Position numbers and translations under genes: made by a program | From: Actinoplanes sp. TBRC 11911 | GTDB taxonomy: Bacteria > Actinomycetota > Actinomycetes > Mycobacteriales > Micromonosporaceae | Reading direction: 5' to 3' | Length of the DNA: 64,000 nucleotides | Assembly: GCF_012933445.1 (NCBI RefSeq) | Contig: NZ_JABBNC010000006.1 | Span: 186,001-250,000 of the forward strand | In this document: one piece after another, positions 45,013 through 54,396 of the stretch | How positions within the stretch are numbered: the stretch's first letter is position 1 | Layout: every line of letters begins with the position of its first letter | Notes under the pieces: generated by a model | Databases searched by the model: none | Told to the model about the DNA's origin: nothing | What the model saw: the letters and a program-made list of their open reading frames with translations, nothing else

Positions 45013-47541
45013 GTGAAGCTGCCCGGAATCGCCGCCGCGCTGCTGGCCGCCGGCCTCATAACGGCCCCGAGCCACGCCACAGCAGCCCAGAAAGACCCGG
45101 CACCGGGAACCACGACCCGCGAATTCGGTAACGGACCCGAGCGCAACGAGGAAGCCGCCACCACCCCCGAGGCAGCCACCCTCAACGCCCTGCGCACGGC
45201 CCCGACGACGAAGCCGAAACCGCACGGCTATCCCCGCCAGAACGACCTGCGCGAATACCCGGAAAACCCGGCGGACAAGTCGATCAAGCTGGGCCTCATC
45301 CCGTACCACGCGATCGCACCCCGGCTCAACGCCCTGCAGGACGCCTCCGACCGCGTCTCCGCCGAGGTTATCGGCCAGTCCGCCCTGGGCCGGGATCTCT
45401 ACCTGGTCACCGTGACCGCACCGGAGTCCGCCGCCGAGTCCGCGAAGCAGGACCGCTGGCGCACCCTCATCGAGGACGACCCGGCGAAGGCCAAACGCGA
45501 CAAGACCCTGGCCCGCGACTACAAGACACCGGTCTGGATCAACGCCAACATCCACGGCGACGAATGGGAAGGCACCGACGGCGCGTTCCGGGTCATCGAA
45601 CGCCTGGCCACCGCCACCGACGCCACCACAAAGGCATTCCTGCGCCGTACGCGTGTGTATGTCACCGTGACGAACAACCCCGACGGCCGGATCGCCGGGA
45701 CGCGGCAGAACGGCAACGGGTTCGACATCAACCGGGACTACGCGACCAACTCCCAGCCCGAGTCGCGTGCCATCCGCGACGTGTCCATCGCGACGCAGCC
45801 GTTCGTGATGCTCGACGAGCACGGCTACACGGGCACCACGCTGATCGAGCCGGCCACGCCGCCGCACGGCCAGAACTACGAGTACGACCTCTACATCAAG
45901 AACGCGCTGCCGAACGCCCTCGGCATGGAGGCCGCCATCCAGCGCCTCGGCTACCCGGAGACGGCCCGCGCGGACATCCCGTTCCGCGACTTCGCACCCG
46001 GCGACTGGGACGACTGGCCACCCATCTTCACCCCGATGTACGCCATCTATCAGGGCGCGATCGGCCACACCGTGGAGATCCCGCTGGCCGTCAACCGCGG
46101 CGCGTACGACTCGTTGCCGCTGGCGGAGCTGCACCGGCGTTCCGCCATCAACACCGATGTCGCCGCCGCCACGATCGAGGCCGCGATCGGTTACGCCGAC
46201 ACGCATCGCGCCGACCTGCTCGCCGGCCAGATCGAGCAGTTCCGGCGGGGCTGGGCGGGCGCGCCGTCCCCGGACATCCCGGACGGCTTCGTCGACGGCT
46301 TCGGCCCCGAGGACCGCTATCCGGCGAGCTTCCCCCGGGCGTACGTGATCCCCGGCGGAAGTGGGCAGCGATCGGCACCCGCCGCGGCGAGGCTGGTGGA
46401 CCACCTGATCGCGAACGACGTGCGGGTCACCAAGGCGCGCCACGATTTCACGCTGAACGGCCGGCGCTATCCGGCCGGTTCGTACCTTGTGGACATGCAT
46501 CAGCCCAAGCGGGGCCTGGCCAACGCGCTGCTGGAGGCGGGCCGCGACATCTCCGCGCTGGTGCCGCAGATGTACGACATCTCGGGCTGGAGCCATCGGC
46601 TGCTCTGGGGCGCGTCGGTCGACATCAGCCGCAACGCCGCACCGCGAGTCGCCACGACGCCCGTGGTGATCGCCGGGCCGACCGGTTCGGTGCCGCCCGG
46701 CCGTGATCTGCTTTTGACGATGCGTGACCCGGCCGACGTACGCGCTGTCAACGCCCTGCTGTCGATGGGCGTCGCGGTGCGGCAGACCGACGCGGCCACC
46801 GTCGTGGTCCCGGCCGCGGCGCGCGCGTCGGCCGCCGCGGTGGCAAAGCAGTTCGGCGTACGCTTCGGCACCGCACCCCACGGCGTACGGGGCACCCCGT
46901 TCGGGAAGCCGGTGCTCGCCGCCGCGGTCTCCGCCGACGAGCTGTTCGCCTTGCGCGAGATGGGCTTCGAGGTGCGCACCGTCTCAACCGCCCTGCTGAA
47001 CGCGGGAGCATCCCTGGCCGGCGCGGACGTGCTGGTGGTCTCGTCCGGCCTGAACTACGGCGCCCTCAACGCCACCGCGAAGGCCGGCGTCGACGAGCTG
47101 CTGGCCCGCGGCGGTGTGGTGACCCGCGGCGCGACCGGCGCGGCCTTCAACGCCGCGGCGGGCTTGCTGCCGGCGGTCGCGGTGGCCGGCCGCTCGGACG
47201 CGAACGGCGTGGTCTCGGTCCGCAACACCGGCCCGGTGGTGGGTGCGGGCGCGCTGCCGTATTCCTTTGTGTACTCACCGCTCTGGTTCACCGGCACGGG
47301 TTTCACGGTCGAGCAGCGGTACGCGGATGTGCCGCTGGTCGCCGGTCACTGGCTGGAGACCGCCCCCGGTCAGGGCGGCGCGGCCCAGGCGGCCGGCCAG
47401 CCGGCGGTGATCTCCGGCGGCACGGCGCGTGGCGGCAAGGCCGTCATGTTCGGCACCGAGCCGCTGTTCCGGGACCACCCCAAGGGTTTGTTCGCGTCGT
47501 TCGCGCGGGCCCTCTACTGGTCGGCGACCCCGGAAGGCTGA
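45013..47541 (+). CDS. secreted M14 family zinc carboxypeptidase
   Basis: An 842-residue secreted peptidase. Signal peptide MKLPGIAAALLAAGLITAPS ending near HATAA; propeptide-like segment; M14 catalytic domain with zinc ligands H181 and E184 in NIHGDEWEG, third ligand H270 in MLDEHGYTG, and catalytic Glu355 in HTVEIPL. Substrate-binding RNPDGR-like and NRDY motifs (NPDGRIAGTRQNGNGFDINR) are present. The C-terminal ~400 residues form a separate beta-rich domain of unknown role. GTG 45013 follows GGAGGTGCTTA. An AT-rich stretch at 44930-44960 likely holds the promoter. A terminator follows. Confidence 0.92.
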   Translation: MKLPGIAAALLAAGLITAPSHATAAQKDPAPGTTTREFGNGPERNEEAATTPEAATLNALRTAPTTKPKPHGYPRQNDLREYPENPADKSIKLGLIPYHAIAPRLNALQDASDRVSAEVIGQSALGRDLYLVTVTAPESAAESAKQDRWRTLIEDDPAKAKRDKTLARDYKTPVWINANIHGDEWEGTDGAFRVIERLATATDATTKAFLRRTRVYVTVTNNPDGRIAGTRQNGNGFDINRDYATNSQPESRAIRDVSIATQPFVMLDEHGYTGTTLIEPATPPHGQNYEYDLYIKNALPNALGMEAAIQRLGYPETARADIPFRDFAPGDWDDWPPIFTPMYAIYQGAIGHTVEIPLAVNRGAYDSLPLAELHRRSAINTDVAAATIEAAIGYADTHRADLLAGQIEQFRRGWAGAPSPDIPDGFVDGFGPEDRYPASFPRAYVIPGGSGQRSAPAAARLVDHLIANDVRVTKARHDFTLNGRRYPAGSYLVDMHQPKRGLANALLEAGRDISALVPQMYDISGWSHRLLWGASVDISRNAAPRVATTPVVIAGPTGSVPPGRDLLLTMRDPADVRAVNALLSMGVAVRQTDAATVVVPAAARASAAAVAKQFGVRFGTAPHGVRGTPFGKPVLAAAVSADELFALREMGFEVRTVSTALLNAGASLAGADVLVVSSGLNYGALNATAKAGVDELLARGGVVTRGATGAAFNAAAGLLPAVAVAGRSDANGVVSVRNTGPVVGAGALPYSFVYSPLWFTGTGFTVEQRYADVPLVAGHWLETAPGQGGAAQAAGQPAVISGGTARGGKAVMFGTEPLFRDHPKGLFASFARALYWSATPEG

Positions 47542-47547
47542 TCCGGC

Positions 47548-47578
47548 AAGCCCCCGGCGGCACTGCCGCCGGGGGCTT
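47548..47578 (+). terminator. terminator of the M14 gene
   Basis: AAGCCCCCGGCGGC and GCCGCCGGGGGCTT form a perfect 14-bp stem with loop ACT, seven bases past the stop codon. It could act on both strands, since the minus-strand dehydrogenase gene ends at 47661. Confidence 0.9.
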
Positions 47579-47660
47579 CAATTCAGCCTGTCCGGCTCCC
47601 ACCGTGCGCGGCGACCAGAGCACGAGAAACTCGTCCGGTGCTAAAGCCATGCCGCGCACA

Positions 47661-48704
47661 CTATTTCAGGCGAGCCACCAACGCGCGTACGACGTCCGCG
47701 GTGTCCGCCGTCCCGCCCAGGTCTCGCGTCCGGGTTGCCGGATCGGTCAGCGACGCCTCGATCGCGACCAGCACGTCCGCCGCCGCGTCCGGGTGGCCCA
47801 GGTGGTCGAGCATCATCGCGGCCGACCACACCGCCCCGATCGGGTTCGCGATGCCCTTGCCGGCGATGTCCGGCGCCGACCCGTGCACCGGCTCGAACAT
47901 CGACGGATAGGTCCGCGTCGGATCCAGGTTGCCGGAGGGCGCGATGCCGATGCTGCCGGCCACCGCGGCGGCCAGGTCGCTCAGGATGTCGCCGAACAGG
48001 TTGGAGCCGACGATCACGTCGAAGCGGGCCGGCTGCAGCACCAGTTTCGCCGCCAGCGCGTCGATGTGCTCGCTGTCCCAGCGCACGTCCGGGAACTCGG
48101 CCGCGCGCGACGCCACCACCTCGTCCCAGAACGGCAGCGTGTGCACGATCCCGTTGGATTTCGTCGCCGACGTGACGTATCCGCGACGCGTACGGGCAAG
48201 GGAAAAGGCGAAGTCCGCGATCCGGGTGACCCCGGCCCGGGTGAACACCGACTCCTGCACCGCGAACTCGTCCGGGAAGCCGCGGTTGAGCCGGCCGCCG
48301 ATCTCGCTGTACTCCCCCTCGACGTTCTCGCGGACCACCACGAAGTCGACGCCGGCGGCATCGCGCAGCGGCGACTCGACGCCGTCGAAGACCCGGATCG
48401 GCCGCAGGTTCACGTACTGCCGGAACGCTCGCCGGATCGGGATGAGCAGACCCCACAGCGACACGTGGTCCGGCACGCCGGGCCAGCCGACCGCGCCGAG
48501 CAGCACCGCGTCGTACGGCCGGAGCTGGTCGATGCCGTCGGCCGGCATCATGGCGCCTTCCGCCAGGTAGCGCCGGCACGACCAGTCGAACTCGTCGTAG
48601 TCCACGGGGATGTCGTGCCGCCCGCAGACCGCGTCGAGCACGACCCGCGCCGCGGCGATCACCTCGATACCGATTCCGTCGCCCGCAATGACCGCGATCC
48701 TCAT
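47661..48704 (-). CDS. tartrate/malate-type decarboxylating dehydrogenase
   Basis: A 347-residue isocitrate/isopropylmalate-dehydrogenase-family enzyme. It starts MRIAVIAGDGIGIEVIAAAR, has the substrate loop SPLRDAAGVDFVVVRENVEG with the conserved REN..G, the divalent metal aspartates in FGDILSDLAAA, and MFEPVHGSAPDIAGKGIANP typical of the family. The size and REN signature favour tartrate dehydrogenase/D-malate dehydrogenase over LeuB or Icd. ATG 48704 overlaps the permease stop by four bases, so uptake and oxidation of a dicarboxylate are coupled. Cofactor NAD(P) is assumed from the family. Confidence 0.88.
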   Translation of the reverse strand: MRIAVIAGDGIGIEVIAAARVVLDAVCGRHDIPVDYDEFDWSCRRYLAEGAMMPADGIDQLRPYDAVLLGAVGWPGVPDHVSLWGLLIPIRRAFRQYVNLRPIRVFDGVESPLRDAAGVDFVVVRENVEGEYSEIGGRLNRGFPDEFAVQESVFTRAGVTRIADFAFSLARTRRGYVTSATKSNGIVHTLPFWDEVVASRAAEFPDVRWDSEHIDALAAKLVLQPARFDVIVGSNLFGDILSDLAAAVAGSIGIAPSGNLDPTRTYPSMFEPVHGSAPDIAGKGIANPIGAVWSAAMMLDHLGHPDAAADVLVAIEASLTDPATRTRDLGGTADTADVVRALVARLK

Positions 48705-50296
48705 CCGCCCAACCCTACGGCGGCGACCATCAACGGCAGAAGCAGCAGGATGATCAGCGCGCCGAGCACGTCGAACGAGATCCCGGACCGGATCATCGTG
48801 GTGATCGGGACGACTCCCGACCCGTACACGATGGCGTTCTGGGGTGTGGAGACCGGCAGCATGAAACCGAACGACGCGGCGAACGTGGCCGCCAGGGCCG
48901 GGACGAGCGGGTTGACACCGGCGGCCACCGCGACCGGGATGATGATCGGCACGACCACCGCGGCCGAGGCGGTGTTGCTCGTCGTCTCGGACACGATGAT
49001 GGCCAGCACCACGGCGAACGCGGTGATCAGGAAGACGCCGGACAGTCCGAGAGCGCCGGCGCTGGAGGTGCCGATCGTCTTGGCCAGGCCGGTCGAGGAC
49101 AGCAACGCGCCGAAGATGATGCCGGTGCCGAACAGCACGATCGTGCCCCAGTCGATGCGGGCGGCGTCGCTCCAGTTGAGCGTGAACTCGCGCTGACGCC
49201 ACGAGGTGGGCAGCAGGAACAGCAGCGACGCGCCGAGCACCGCGACCACGCCCTCGTCGAGCCGGTTGCTGACCGTGTCGTAGATCCCGGAGTCGGTGCC
49301 GGCCACCACCGCGACGACGCCCGGGAAGATCCACAACGAGACCGTGGTGACGAACGCGATCAGGGTGTTGCGTTCCGCCCGGGAGAACCTGCCCAGCTTG
49401 GCGCGCTCGGCCGAGACGTACGCCTCAACGCCCTCGATCTTTTTGATCTCCGGCCGGTTGAGGAGCAGCAGCACGACCGCGAGCACGACGAACATGATGG
49501 CGCAGACCGGGGCCGCCATCGCCATCCACGCGGCGAACGAGATGCGCTCGCCGGTCGCCTCCTCGATGAGCCCGCGCCCGATCAGGTTGGGCGGGCTGCC
49601 GACGGGAGTGAGCAGGCCGCCGACGCTCGCCCCGTACGCGAGCATCAGCATCAGAGCCGCACCCACCCGCAACCGGGTCGGGTCGAAGCCCGGCTGCACC
49701 AAGCCCTTGTCCTGCATCAGTTTGGCGATGACGGCCAGGATGCCGAGGGCGGTGGGCAGCAGCATGGCGACGGTCGCGGTGTTCGACACGAAGGCCGACA
49801 GCAGGCAGGTGATCACCCCGAACGCGATGATGACCCGGGTGGTGGACCGGCCGACGCCGGGCAGCGACAGCACCCGGAACGCGAACCGGCGGGCGAGCCC
49901 GTGCTTGAGCATCGCCTGCGCCAGGATGAACGCGCCGATGAACGTGAACACGGTCGACGAGCCGAACGGCGCGAGCACGTCGTCGGCCTCGGCCACGCCC
50001 AGCACCACGACGAGGCCGACACCGATCAGCCCGCCGACCGGGATCGGCACCGCCTCGGTCACCCACAGCACGATCACGCCGAGCAGCAGACCGCCGAGCA
50101 CCTGCTGGCTGGGCGGGATGCTCATCGGCAGCGCGAAGAAGATCAACGCCACCGCCGGTGCGGCGAACAGGCCGACCGTACGGCGTCCGCGCTCGAAGCG
50201 TTCCTCGGCCGGCGAAAGCTGTTGTTCGCCCAGGCTGCGGTAGGTGCCGCCGCCCATCAGCTGACGTTCGATGTCCGGTGCGTCCCTGGTCGTCAT
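48701..50296 (-). CDS. SLC13/DASS-family dicarboxylate permease
   Basis: A 531-residue permease with 11-12 helices. Diagnostic segments: GVIVLWVTEAVPIPVGGLI, the SNT motif FVSNTATVAMLLPTALGI, then a second SNT-like ETTSNTASAAVVVPIIIP and the late FAASFGFMLPVSTPQNAIVY; these two SNT/SNTA hairpins bind cation and carboxylate in DASS transporters. It probably imports di- or tricarboxylates with sodium. Its start ATG 50296 is well clear of the MFS gene. The overlap with the dehydrogenase makes malate, tartrate or a similar acid the likely substrate. Confidence 0.92.
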   Translation of the reverse strand: MTTRDAPDIERQLMGGGTYRSLGEQQLSPAEERFERGRRTVGLFAAPAVALIFFALPMSIPPSQQVLGGLLLGVIVLWVTEAVPIPVGGLIGVGLVVVLGVAEADDVLAPFGSSTVFTFIGAFILAQAMLKHGLARRFAFRVLSLPGVGRSTTRVIIAFGVITCLLSAFVSNTATVAMLLPTALGILAVIAKLMQDKGLVQPGFDPTRLRVGAALMLMLAYGASVGGLLTPVGSPPNLIGRGLIEEATGERISFAAWMAMAAPVCAIMFVVLAVVLLLLNRPEIKKIEGVEAYVSAERAKLGRFSRAERNTLIAFVTTVSLWIFPGVVAVVAGTDSGIYDTVSNRLDEGVVAVLGASLLFLLPTSWRQREFTLNWSDAARIDWGTIVLFGTGIIFGALLSSTGLAKTIGTSSAGALGLSGVFLITAFAVVLAIIVSETTSNTASAAVVVPIIIPVAVAAGVNPLVPALAATFAASFGFMLPVSTPQNAIVYGSGVVPITTMIRSGISFDVLGALIILLLLPLMVAAVGLGG

Positions 50297-50317
50297 GCCG
50301 CCTCCCAGTGATTCACG

Positions 50318-51646
50318 TCACTGCTCGACGGTAACCTCCGCTCCCGCATACCGCCCGCTGAGACGCCGGTAGGGGCGGCTGCGCAGCGCGGCCGCGGTGG
50401 CGAGCAGCCCGATCAGCCCGGTCAGGATGAACACCAGCGCGATGCCGCGGTCGGTGCCGGTGCCGAACCAGTCCCCGATCGCTCGGGCGCCGTAACCGTC
50501 GGTCATGAACGGGATGAAGAAGAATTGTGCGACCGGCGCGATCAGGAACGCGGTCAGCGGCGACGCGGACTGCTCGACACTCTGCGCGAAGCCGAAGACG
50601 CGTCCCTGCCGCTCGTACGGGACGACCTTCTGCAGGATCGTCTGCTCGGCCGCCTCGGCGTACGGGCCGAGCACCATGTAGACGTACAGACCGACGGCCA
50701 TCAACACGATCGACGACCGCAGCGGGAACAGCAACGTGACCGCCCACAGCACCACGTTGACGATCAGCAGCAGCCACACCGGGTTGCGCCCCAGCCCGGT
50801 GCGCGCCACGAGCAGCCCCCCGACGATGAATCCGGTGCTCAGAAAACCCCACAGCAGACCCCAGGCCTGCACGGACATCAGCGACAGCCCGTACGCGTCG
50901 AGCAGCGCCATGAACACGCCACCGAGCAGATTGTTGAACGCCGAAAACGCGATAAGAGCCGAAAGCCCAGGCACTTCCCGTACGACCGTGACGGTCCCCC
51001 GCAAGTCGACGGCCCGCGTGGTCTGCTCCGCCGCGCGCGGCGGCTCCGCGACGCGAACCGTGGCGAGGTGCAGAAGCGCCGCCGCGAGCACGACCAGCGC
51101 CAGCACGAGCACCCAGAGCATCCCGCCGAGCGCCACCAGCACGCCGCTGATGACGGAGGTGACCAGGAACGACACGCCGGACGTGGTCCCGACGAACCCG
51201 TTGGCCCGGTCCCGGTCCCTTTCGGCGATCAGCAGCGTCACCAGGGTCTGCAGCGCGATCGTCCGAATATTGCCGGCGATCACCCCGAACATCAGCAACA
51301 CGACGAGGGCCCACAGCCGCACGCTCGCGGGCCGGGTGAATTCCTCGCGCGGCGTGGCTTGGTAGAGCACGAAGGCCGCGGCGTAGAGCCCCAGGGACAC
51401 GACCGCCGACACCTGCATCACGGTCTTCTTGGCGTAGTGGTCGACAAGGCTGCCGAACCAGATCCCGGTGAGCGCCGTCATCACCAGAAAAATCCCGGAG
51501 ATGACCCCGGTGGCGAACACGGACCGCGTCTCGATGTAGACGTAGAAGGTGATCGCGAACCAGACGGTGTAGTTGATGACGGAGACGAGGAGCGTGTTGA
51601 CGAGAAGGTGATAGAAGGTGGTGCGTTCTCCCTGGATAGACCGCAT
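50318..51646 (-). CDS. MFS transporter
   Basis: A 442-residue twelve-helix transporter. Helices begin LLVNTLLVSVINYTVWFAIT, with motif A-like GSLVDHYAKKTVMQVSAVVS, NRIRT-like NIRTIALQTLVTLLIAERDR and motif AVDLRGTVTVVREVPGLSAL in the middle loop. The layout is like drug exporters of the MFS-3 (enterobactin-exporter-like) type. Start ATG 51646 is preferred to GTG 51655; the poor ribosome site GGTGGGCGG lies upstream. No partner gene is evident; 21 bp separates it from the permease gene, so they may share a transcript. Confidence 0.88.
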   Translation of the reverse strand: MRSIQGERTTFYHLLVNTLLVSVINYTVWFAITFYVYIETRSVFATGVISGIFLVMTALTGIWFGSLVDHYAKKTVMQVSAVVSLGLYAAAFVLYQATPREEFTRPASVRLWALVVLLMFGVIAGNIRTIALQTLVTLLIAERDRDRANGFVGTTSGVSFLVTSVISGVLVALGGMLWVLVLALVVLAAALLHLATVRVAEPPRAAEQTTRAVDLRGTVTVVREVPGLSALIAFSAFNNLLGGVFMALLDAYGLSLMSVQAWGLLWGFLSTGFIVGGLLVARTGLGRNPVWLLLIVNVVLWAVTLLFPLRSSIVLMAVGLYVYMVLGPYAEAAEQTILQKVVPYERQGRVFGFAQSVEQSASPLTAFLIAPVAQFFFIPFMTDGYGARAIGDWFGTGTDRGIALVFILTGLIGLLATAAALRSRPYRRLSGRYAGAEVTVEQ

Positions 51647-51844
51647 GCCGCCCACCGTAGGACGTCAACCCACGTTCATGTCCACCCGTCGGCCGCCCCC
51701 GCCCGCGACCGGCCCGCGCCTGGACGCACGGCGCCGCCTGTTACGCACCGTCCAGCTCGTCGGCTTGGCCCAATGCCAGGAACGCGGCCACCCGGCCAAG
51801 CCCGCCGGAGTTCCCGCACCCGCATCCAGCCGTCCCGCCATGTG

Positions 51845-52366
51845 TAACTGTTCAGCTGGTTCCGTCGGCCGGGAGTCCCCGTGCCAGGCGACGCCGCCAG
51901 GCCCGGGCAGGTCACAGCTCCCCACAATGGGCGCCCCCACGCGGGTGTGGGCAGTAGCGACGCCGGGGAGGCTGTGGCTGCCCACACCGCGGCCAGCCCC
52001 ACCCGCGTGTGGGGAGTCGCGACGGCGGGGAGGCTGTGGCTCCCCACGCCGCGGCCACTCTCACCCACGTGTGGGGAGTCCCGACGGCGGGGAGGCTGTG
52101 GCTCCCCACACCGCGGCCAGCCCCACCCACGTGTGGGGAGTCCCGACGGCGGGGAGGCTGTGGCTCCCCACACCGCGGCCAGCCCCACCCACGTGTGGGG
52201 AGTCCCGACGGCGGGGAGGCTGTGGCTCCCCACACCGCGGCGACCCACAGCAGGTGTGGGCACCTGTAACGGCCGGAACGTCCCAGCTCCCCACAACGAC
52301 GGCCCTCACAGGTCCGCCACGGAAGGCCAACGCATCGGAGGGTGAGCGGCGCGAGAACCAGCTGAA
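51845..52366 (-). mobile_element. non-autonomous element with terminal inverted repeats, copy 2 (reversed)
   Basis: A 522-bp segment from TAACTGTTCAGCTGGTTC to GAACCAGCTGAA, flanked by the perfect 15-bp direct repeat CCGTCCCGCCATGTG. Its left ~85 bp matches the right end of the 13103 element, reversed (CCGTCGGCCGGGAGTCCCCG then AGGCGACGCCGCCAGG). The interior is about seven 61-bp units of the form GTGTGGGGAGTCCCGACGGC. It sits in the opposite orientation to copy 1 with respect to the hairpin. Confidence 0.85.
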
Positions 52367-52413
52367 CCGTCCCGCCATGTGGACAGCACAGACCGCATCG
52401 TGGCGGGTTTGCA

Positions 52414-52458
52414 ACCTTGGAGAGTTACGCCCACATATCAGCCCGAAGTCTCCAAGAT
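52414..52458 (+). repeat. 45-bp hairpin repeat, copy V
   Basis: Left arm ACCTTGGAGAGTTA is as in copy III, but the right part reads CGAAGTCTCCAAGAT, so the inner bases of the arms no longer pair. The outer part of the stem is kept. The loop core GCCCACATATCAGCC is as in copies III and IV. This copy is the most degenerate. Confidence 0.9.
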
Positions 52459-52684
52459 TCGTATTTGAACGCGACAGGCGGTGCGACAAAAGCCATATGA
52501 CGGAAGGAAACTTCCCTCCTATTTAGATGGCCGTCCCATTATGCGGACCCAAGTCCACGATGCGGACGCCCATCCCAGATAGCAGTCCTGCGTCCCGAAT
52601 AATGGACGCACCACGACGAGCGCGCCAGCCACGCACCGGGCCAGGCCGCCAACGGTCGCCGGAAATGCCGGACATGCACGGATA

Positions 52685-52912
52685 GCGCAACCGGCCGCAC
52701 CACCGTTCCGGGCGCCAACGCCGCGATGGCAACCCAGCGCGACCGCAGACCACCGCAACCGGCCGCACCCAACCGTCCCGGCGCCAACGCCGCCATGGCA
52801 ACCCAGCACGACCACAGACCACCGCAACCGGCCGCACCCAACCGTCCCGGCGCCAACGCCGCCATGGCAACCCAGCGCGACCACAGACCACCGCAACCAG
52901 CCGCACCAAGCG
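52685..52912 (+). repeat. 69-bp tandem array
   Basis: ATGGCAACCCAGC recurs at 52726, 52795 and 52864, a period of 69, with partial units at the ends. The unit contains CCGCACCCAACCGTCCCGG and GCGCCAACGCCGCCATGGCA. It follows the box cluster of composite V by about 80 bp. Confidence 0.9.
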
Positions 52913-53038
52913 CAACCGACCCATCACCGCAGCATCGGGCTCCTCCATGCCTCGGCACGCCGGGACGGGAACCCTCAAGTTGGTGGCGGGGGTGCCGATG
53001 GGAGACGTGGGCGCGCGCGAGAGAAGGGACCCTGCCGG

Positions 53039-54277
53039 GTGGGCAGCAACGATGGTTCGAGCCGAGGCACTGACCCGCTCACCGGGGTGGCCGACCGGGC
53101 CTGGTTCCTCGGGCGGCTGGACGACGCGGCCGCCTCGGGGCGCAAAGCCGGCGTGGTCCTGGTCGACCTCGACGGGTTCGCCGTGGTCAACGACGTGCTC
53201 GGCTATGTCGCAGGGGACCGCATTCTCACCGCGGTCGGGCAGCTTCTGCGGGACACCGCCGGCGAGGGTGACACGGTCGGGCGCCTCGGTGGGGACCAGT
53301 TCGGGGTGCTGGCCGAGGGCGCGGCGCTGGACGAGCTGGCCGAGCGGATCACCGCCGCGCTCGCCAGCCCGGTCCAGGCCGACGGGCGGCCCGTCGCCGC
53401 TCGGGCCAGCATCGGGGTTGCGCACGCGGCGCGCGGTGACGGTGGGACCGATCTGCTGAGCAAGGCCGACGTCGCGCTCCGGACGGCGAAAGCCAGCGGG
53501 CGCGGCCGGCCCGTGCACTACGAATCCGCTATGAAAACGCGCTTCCTCGACCAGGCGGCCCTGCTCGACGGGCTGCACGAGGCCGTCGGCGGCGGGCAGA
53601 TGGAGCTCGTCTACCAGCCGATCGTGCGGCTCGGGGACGGCACGCTCACCGGGCTCGAGGCGCTCGCCCGCTGGCGGCATCCGGTGCGCGGGCCGATCAT
53701 GCCGGGTGACTTCATTCCGGTTGCCGAGCGCAGCGGTCTCATCGTGCCGCTGGGGCGGTGGATGCTCGCCGAGGTGTGTCGCGAGCAGGCGGACGACTGG
53801 CCCGACACCTACGTGAACACGTCGGCCCACCAGCTGCGCGAGCCGGGCTTCGCGGAGACGGTCACGAACCGGCTGGTCATCGAGGTCACCGAGGACGCGC
53901 TCCAGGACGAGTCCGCTACGGCCGCCCTGCGGGTGGTGCGTGACCGAGGCGTACGGGTGGCGCTCGATGATTTTGGGGCCGGCCGGGCGTCGCTGCCCGC
54001 GCTGGCGTCGGCGCCGATCGATGTCGTCAAGGTGCACGGCTCGATGACCGGGCAGGTGCTGACGTCGCCCCGGCACGCCGCGGTCGCCGGCGCGGTCGCC
54101 GAACTGGCCGCCGAGCTCGGCATCGTGGCGATCGCGAAGGCCGTGGAGAGTGCCGCCCAGGCCGAACGCCTGCATGAGCTGGGCTATCAGCAGGGCATGG
54201 GCTTCCACTACGCGGTCCCGCAGCCGGCCGCGGCGATCCCGCTGTTCCTGGCGAACGAGGTCGTGCACGTCATTTAA
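53039..54277 (+). CDS. GGDEF-EAL cyclic-di-GMP protein with degenerate GGDQF
   Basis: A 412-residue soluble protein with no sensory domain. The diguanylate cyclase half has GRLGGDQFGVLAEGA (about residue 85), where the catalytic Glu of GGDEF is Gln, so cyclase activity is doubtful. The EAL half starts near 185 (ELVYQPIVRLGDGTLTG), with LEALARWRHP and metal/catalytic positions present: Asn in YVNTSAHQL, Glu in VIEVTEDAL, DD in ALDDFGAGRAS, Lys in DVVKVHGSM, Glu in AKAVESAAQ, Gln in YQQGMGFHY. It is probably a phosphodiesterase with GTP-sensing GGDQF; activity is inferred. GTG 53039 start has AAGGGAC about ten bases upstream. Confidence 0.88.
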   Translation: MGSNDGSSRGTDPLTGVADRAWFLGRLDDAAASGRKAGVVLVDLDGFAVVNDVLGYVAGDRILTAVGQLLRDTAGEGDTVGRLGGDQFGVLAEGAALDELAERITAALASPVQADGRPVAARASIGVAHAARGDGGTDLLSKADVALRTAKASGRGRPVHYESAMKTRFLDQAALLDGLHEAVGGGQMELVYQPIVRLGDGTLTGLEALARWRHPVRGPIMPGDFIPVAERSGLIVPLGRWMLAEVCREQADDWPDTYVNTSAHQLREPGFAETVTNRLVIEVTEDALQDESATAALRVVRDRGVRVALDDFGAGRASLPALASAPIDVVKVHGSMTGQVLTSPRHAAVAGAVAELAAELGIVAIAKAVESAAQAERLHELGYQQGMGFHYAVPQPAAAIPLFLANEVVHVI

Positions 54278-54324
54278 GCGACGGAAAGCGACCGCCTGAA
54301 TACCACGCGTCATATTAACGATGT

Positions 54325-54366
54325 TTCAAGTACTAGCCTCCGAGTACTACGCACGTGCGCACTTGA
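54325..54366. promoter_or_regulatory. dyad-rich operator region upstream of 54397
   Basis: TTCAAGT (54325-54331) and ACTTGAA (54360-54366) are complementary ends of a 42-bp block that also contains AGTACTA twice (54329, 54343; spacing 14) and the perfect palindrome GCGCACGTGCGC-like CGCACGTGCG. It sits within the 119 bp before ATG 54397 and could bind a dimeric regulator. Confidence 0.5.
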
Positions 54367-54396
54367 AGCGCCCGGGAAACAGACAACAATCACCTC

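Larger units (their letters stand above)
51830..52607 (+). repeat. hairpin-box composite repeat, copy V (with insertion)
   Basis: The leader CCGTCCCGCCATGTG (51830-51844) is interrupted by the element at 51845-52366; the repeat of the same 15 bases (52367-52381) resumes into GACAGCACAGACCGCATCG, the hairpin at 52414-52458, a spacer containing GACAAAAGCCATATGACGG, and the box cluster at 52530-52607 (CGTCCCATTATGCGGAC, GTCCACGATGCGGACG, CATCCCAGAT, ATAATGGAC). Without the insertion its 48-base leader matches copy I in length. The region 51647-53038 holds no gene. Confidence 0.85.
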
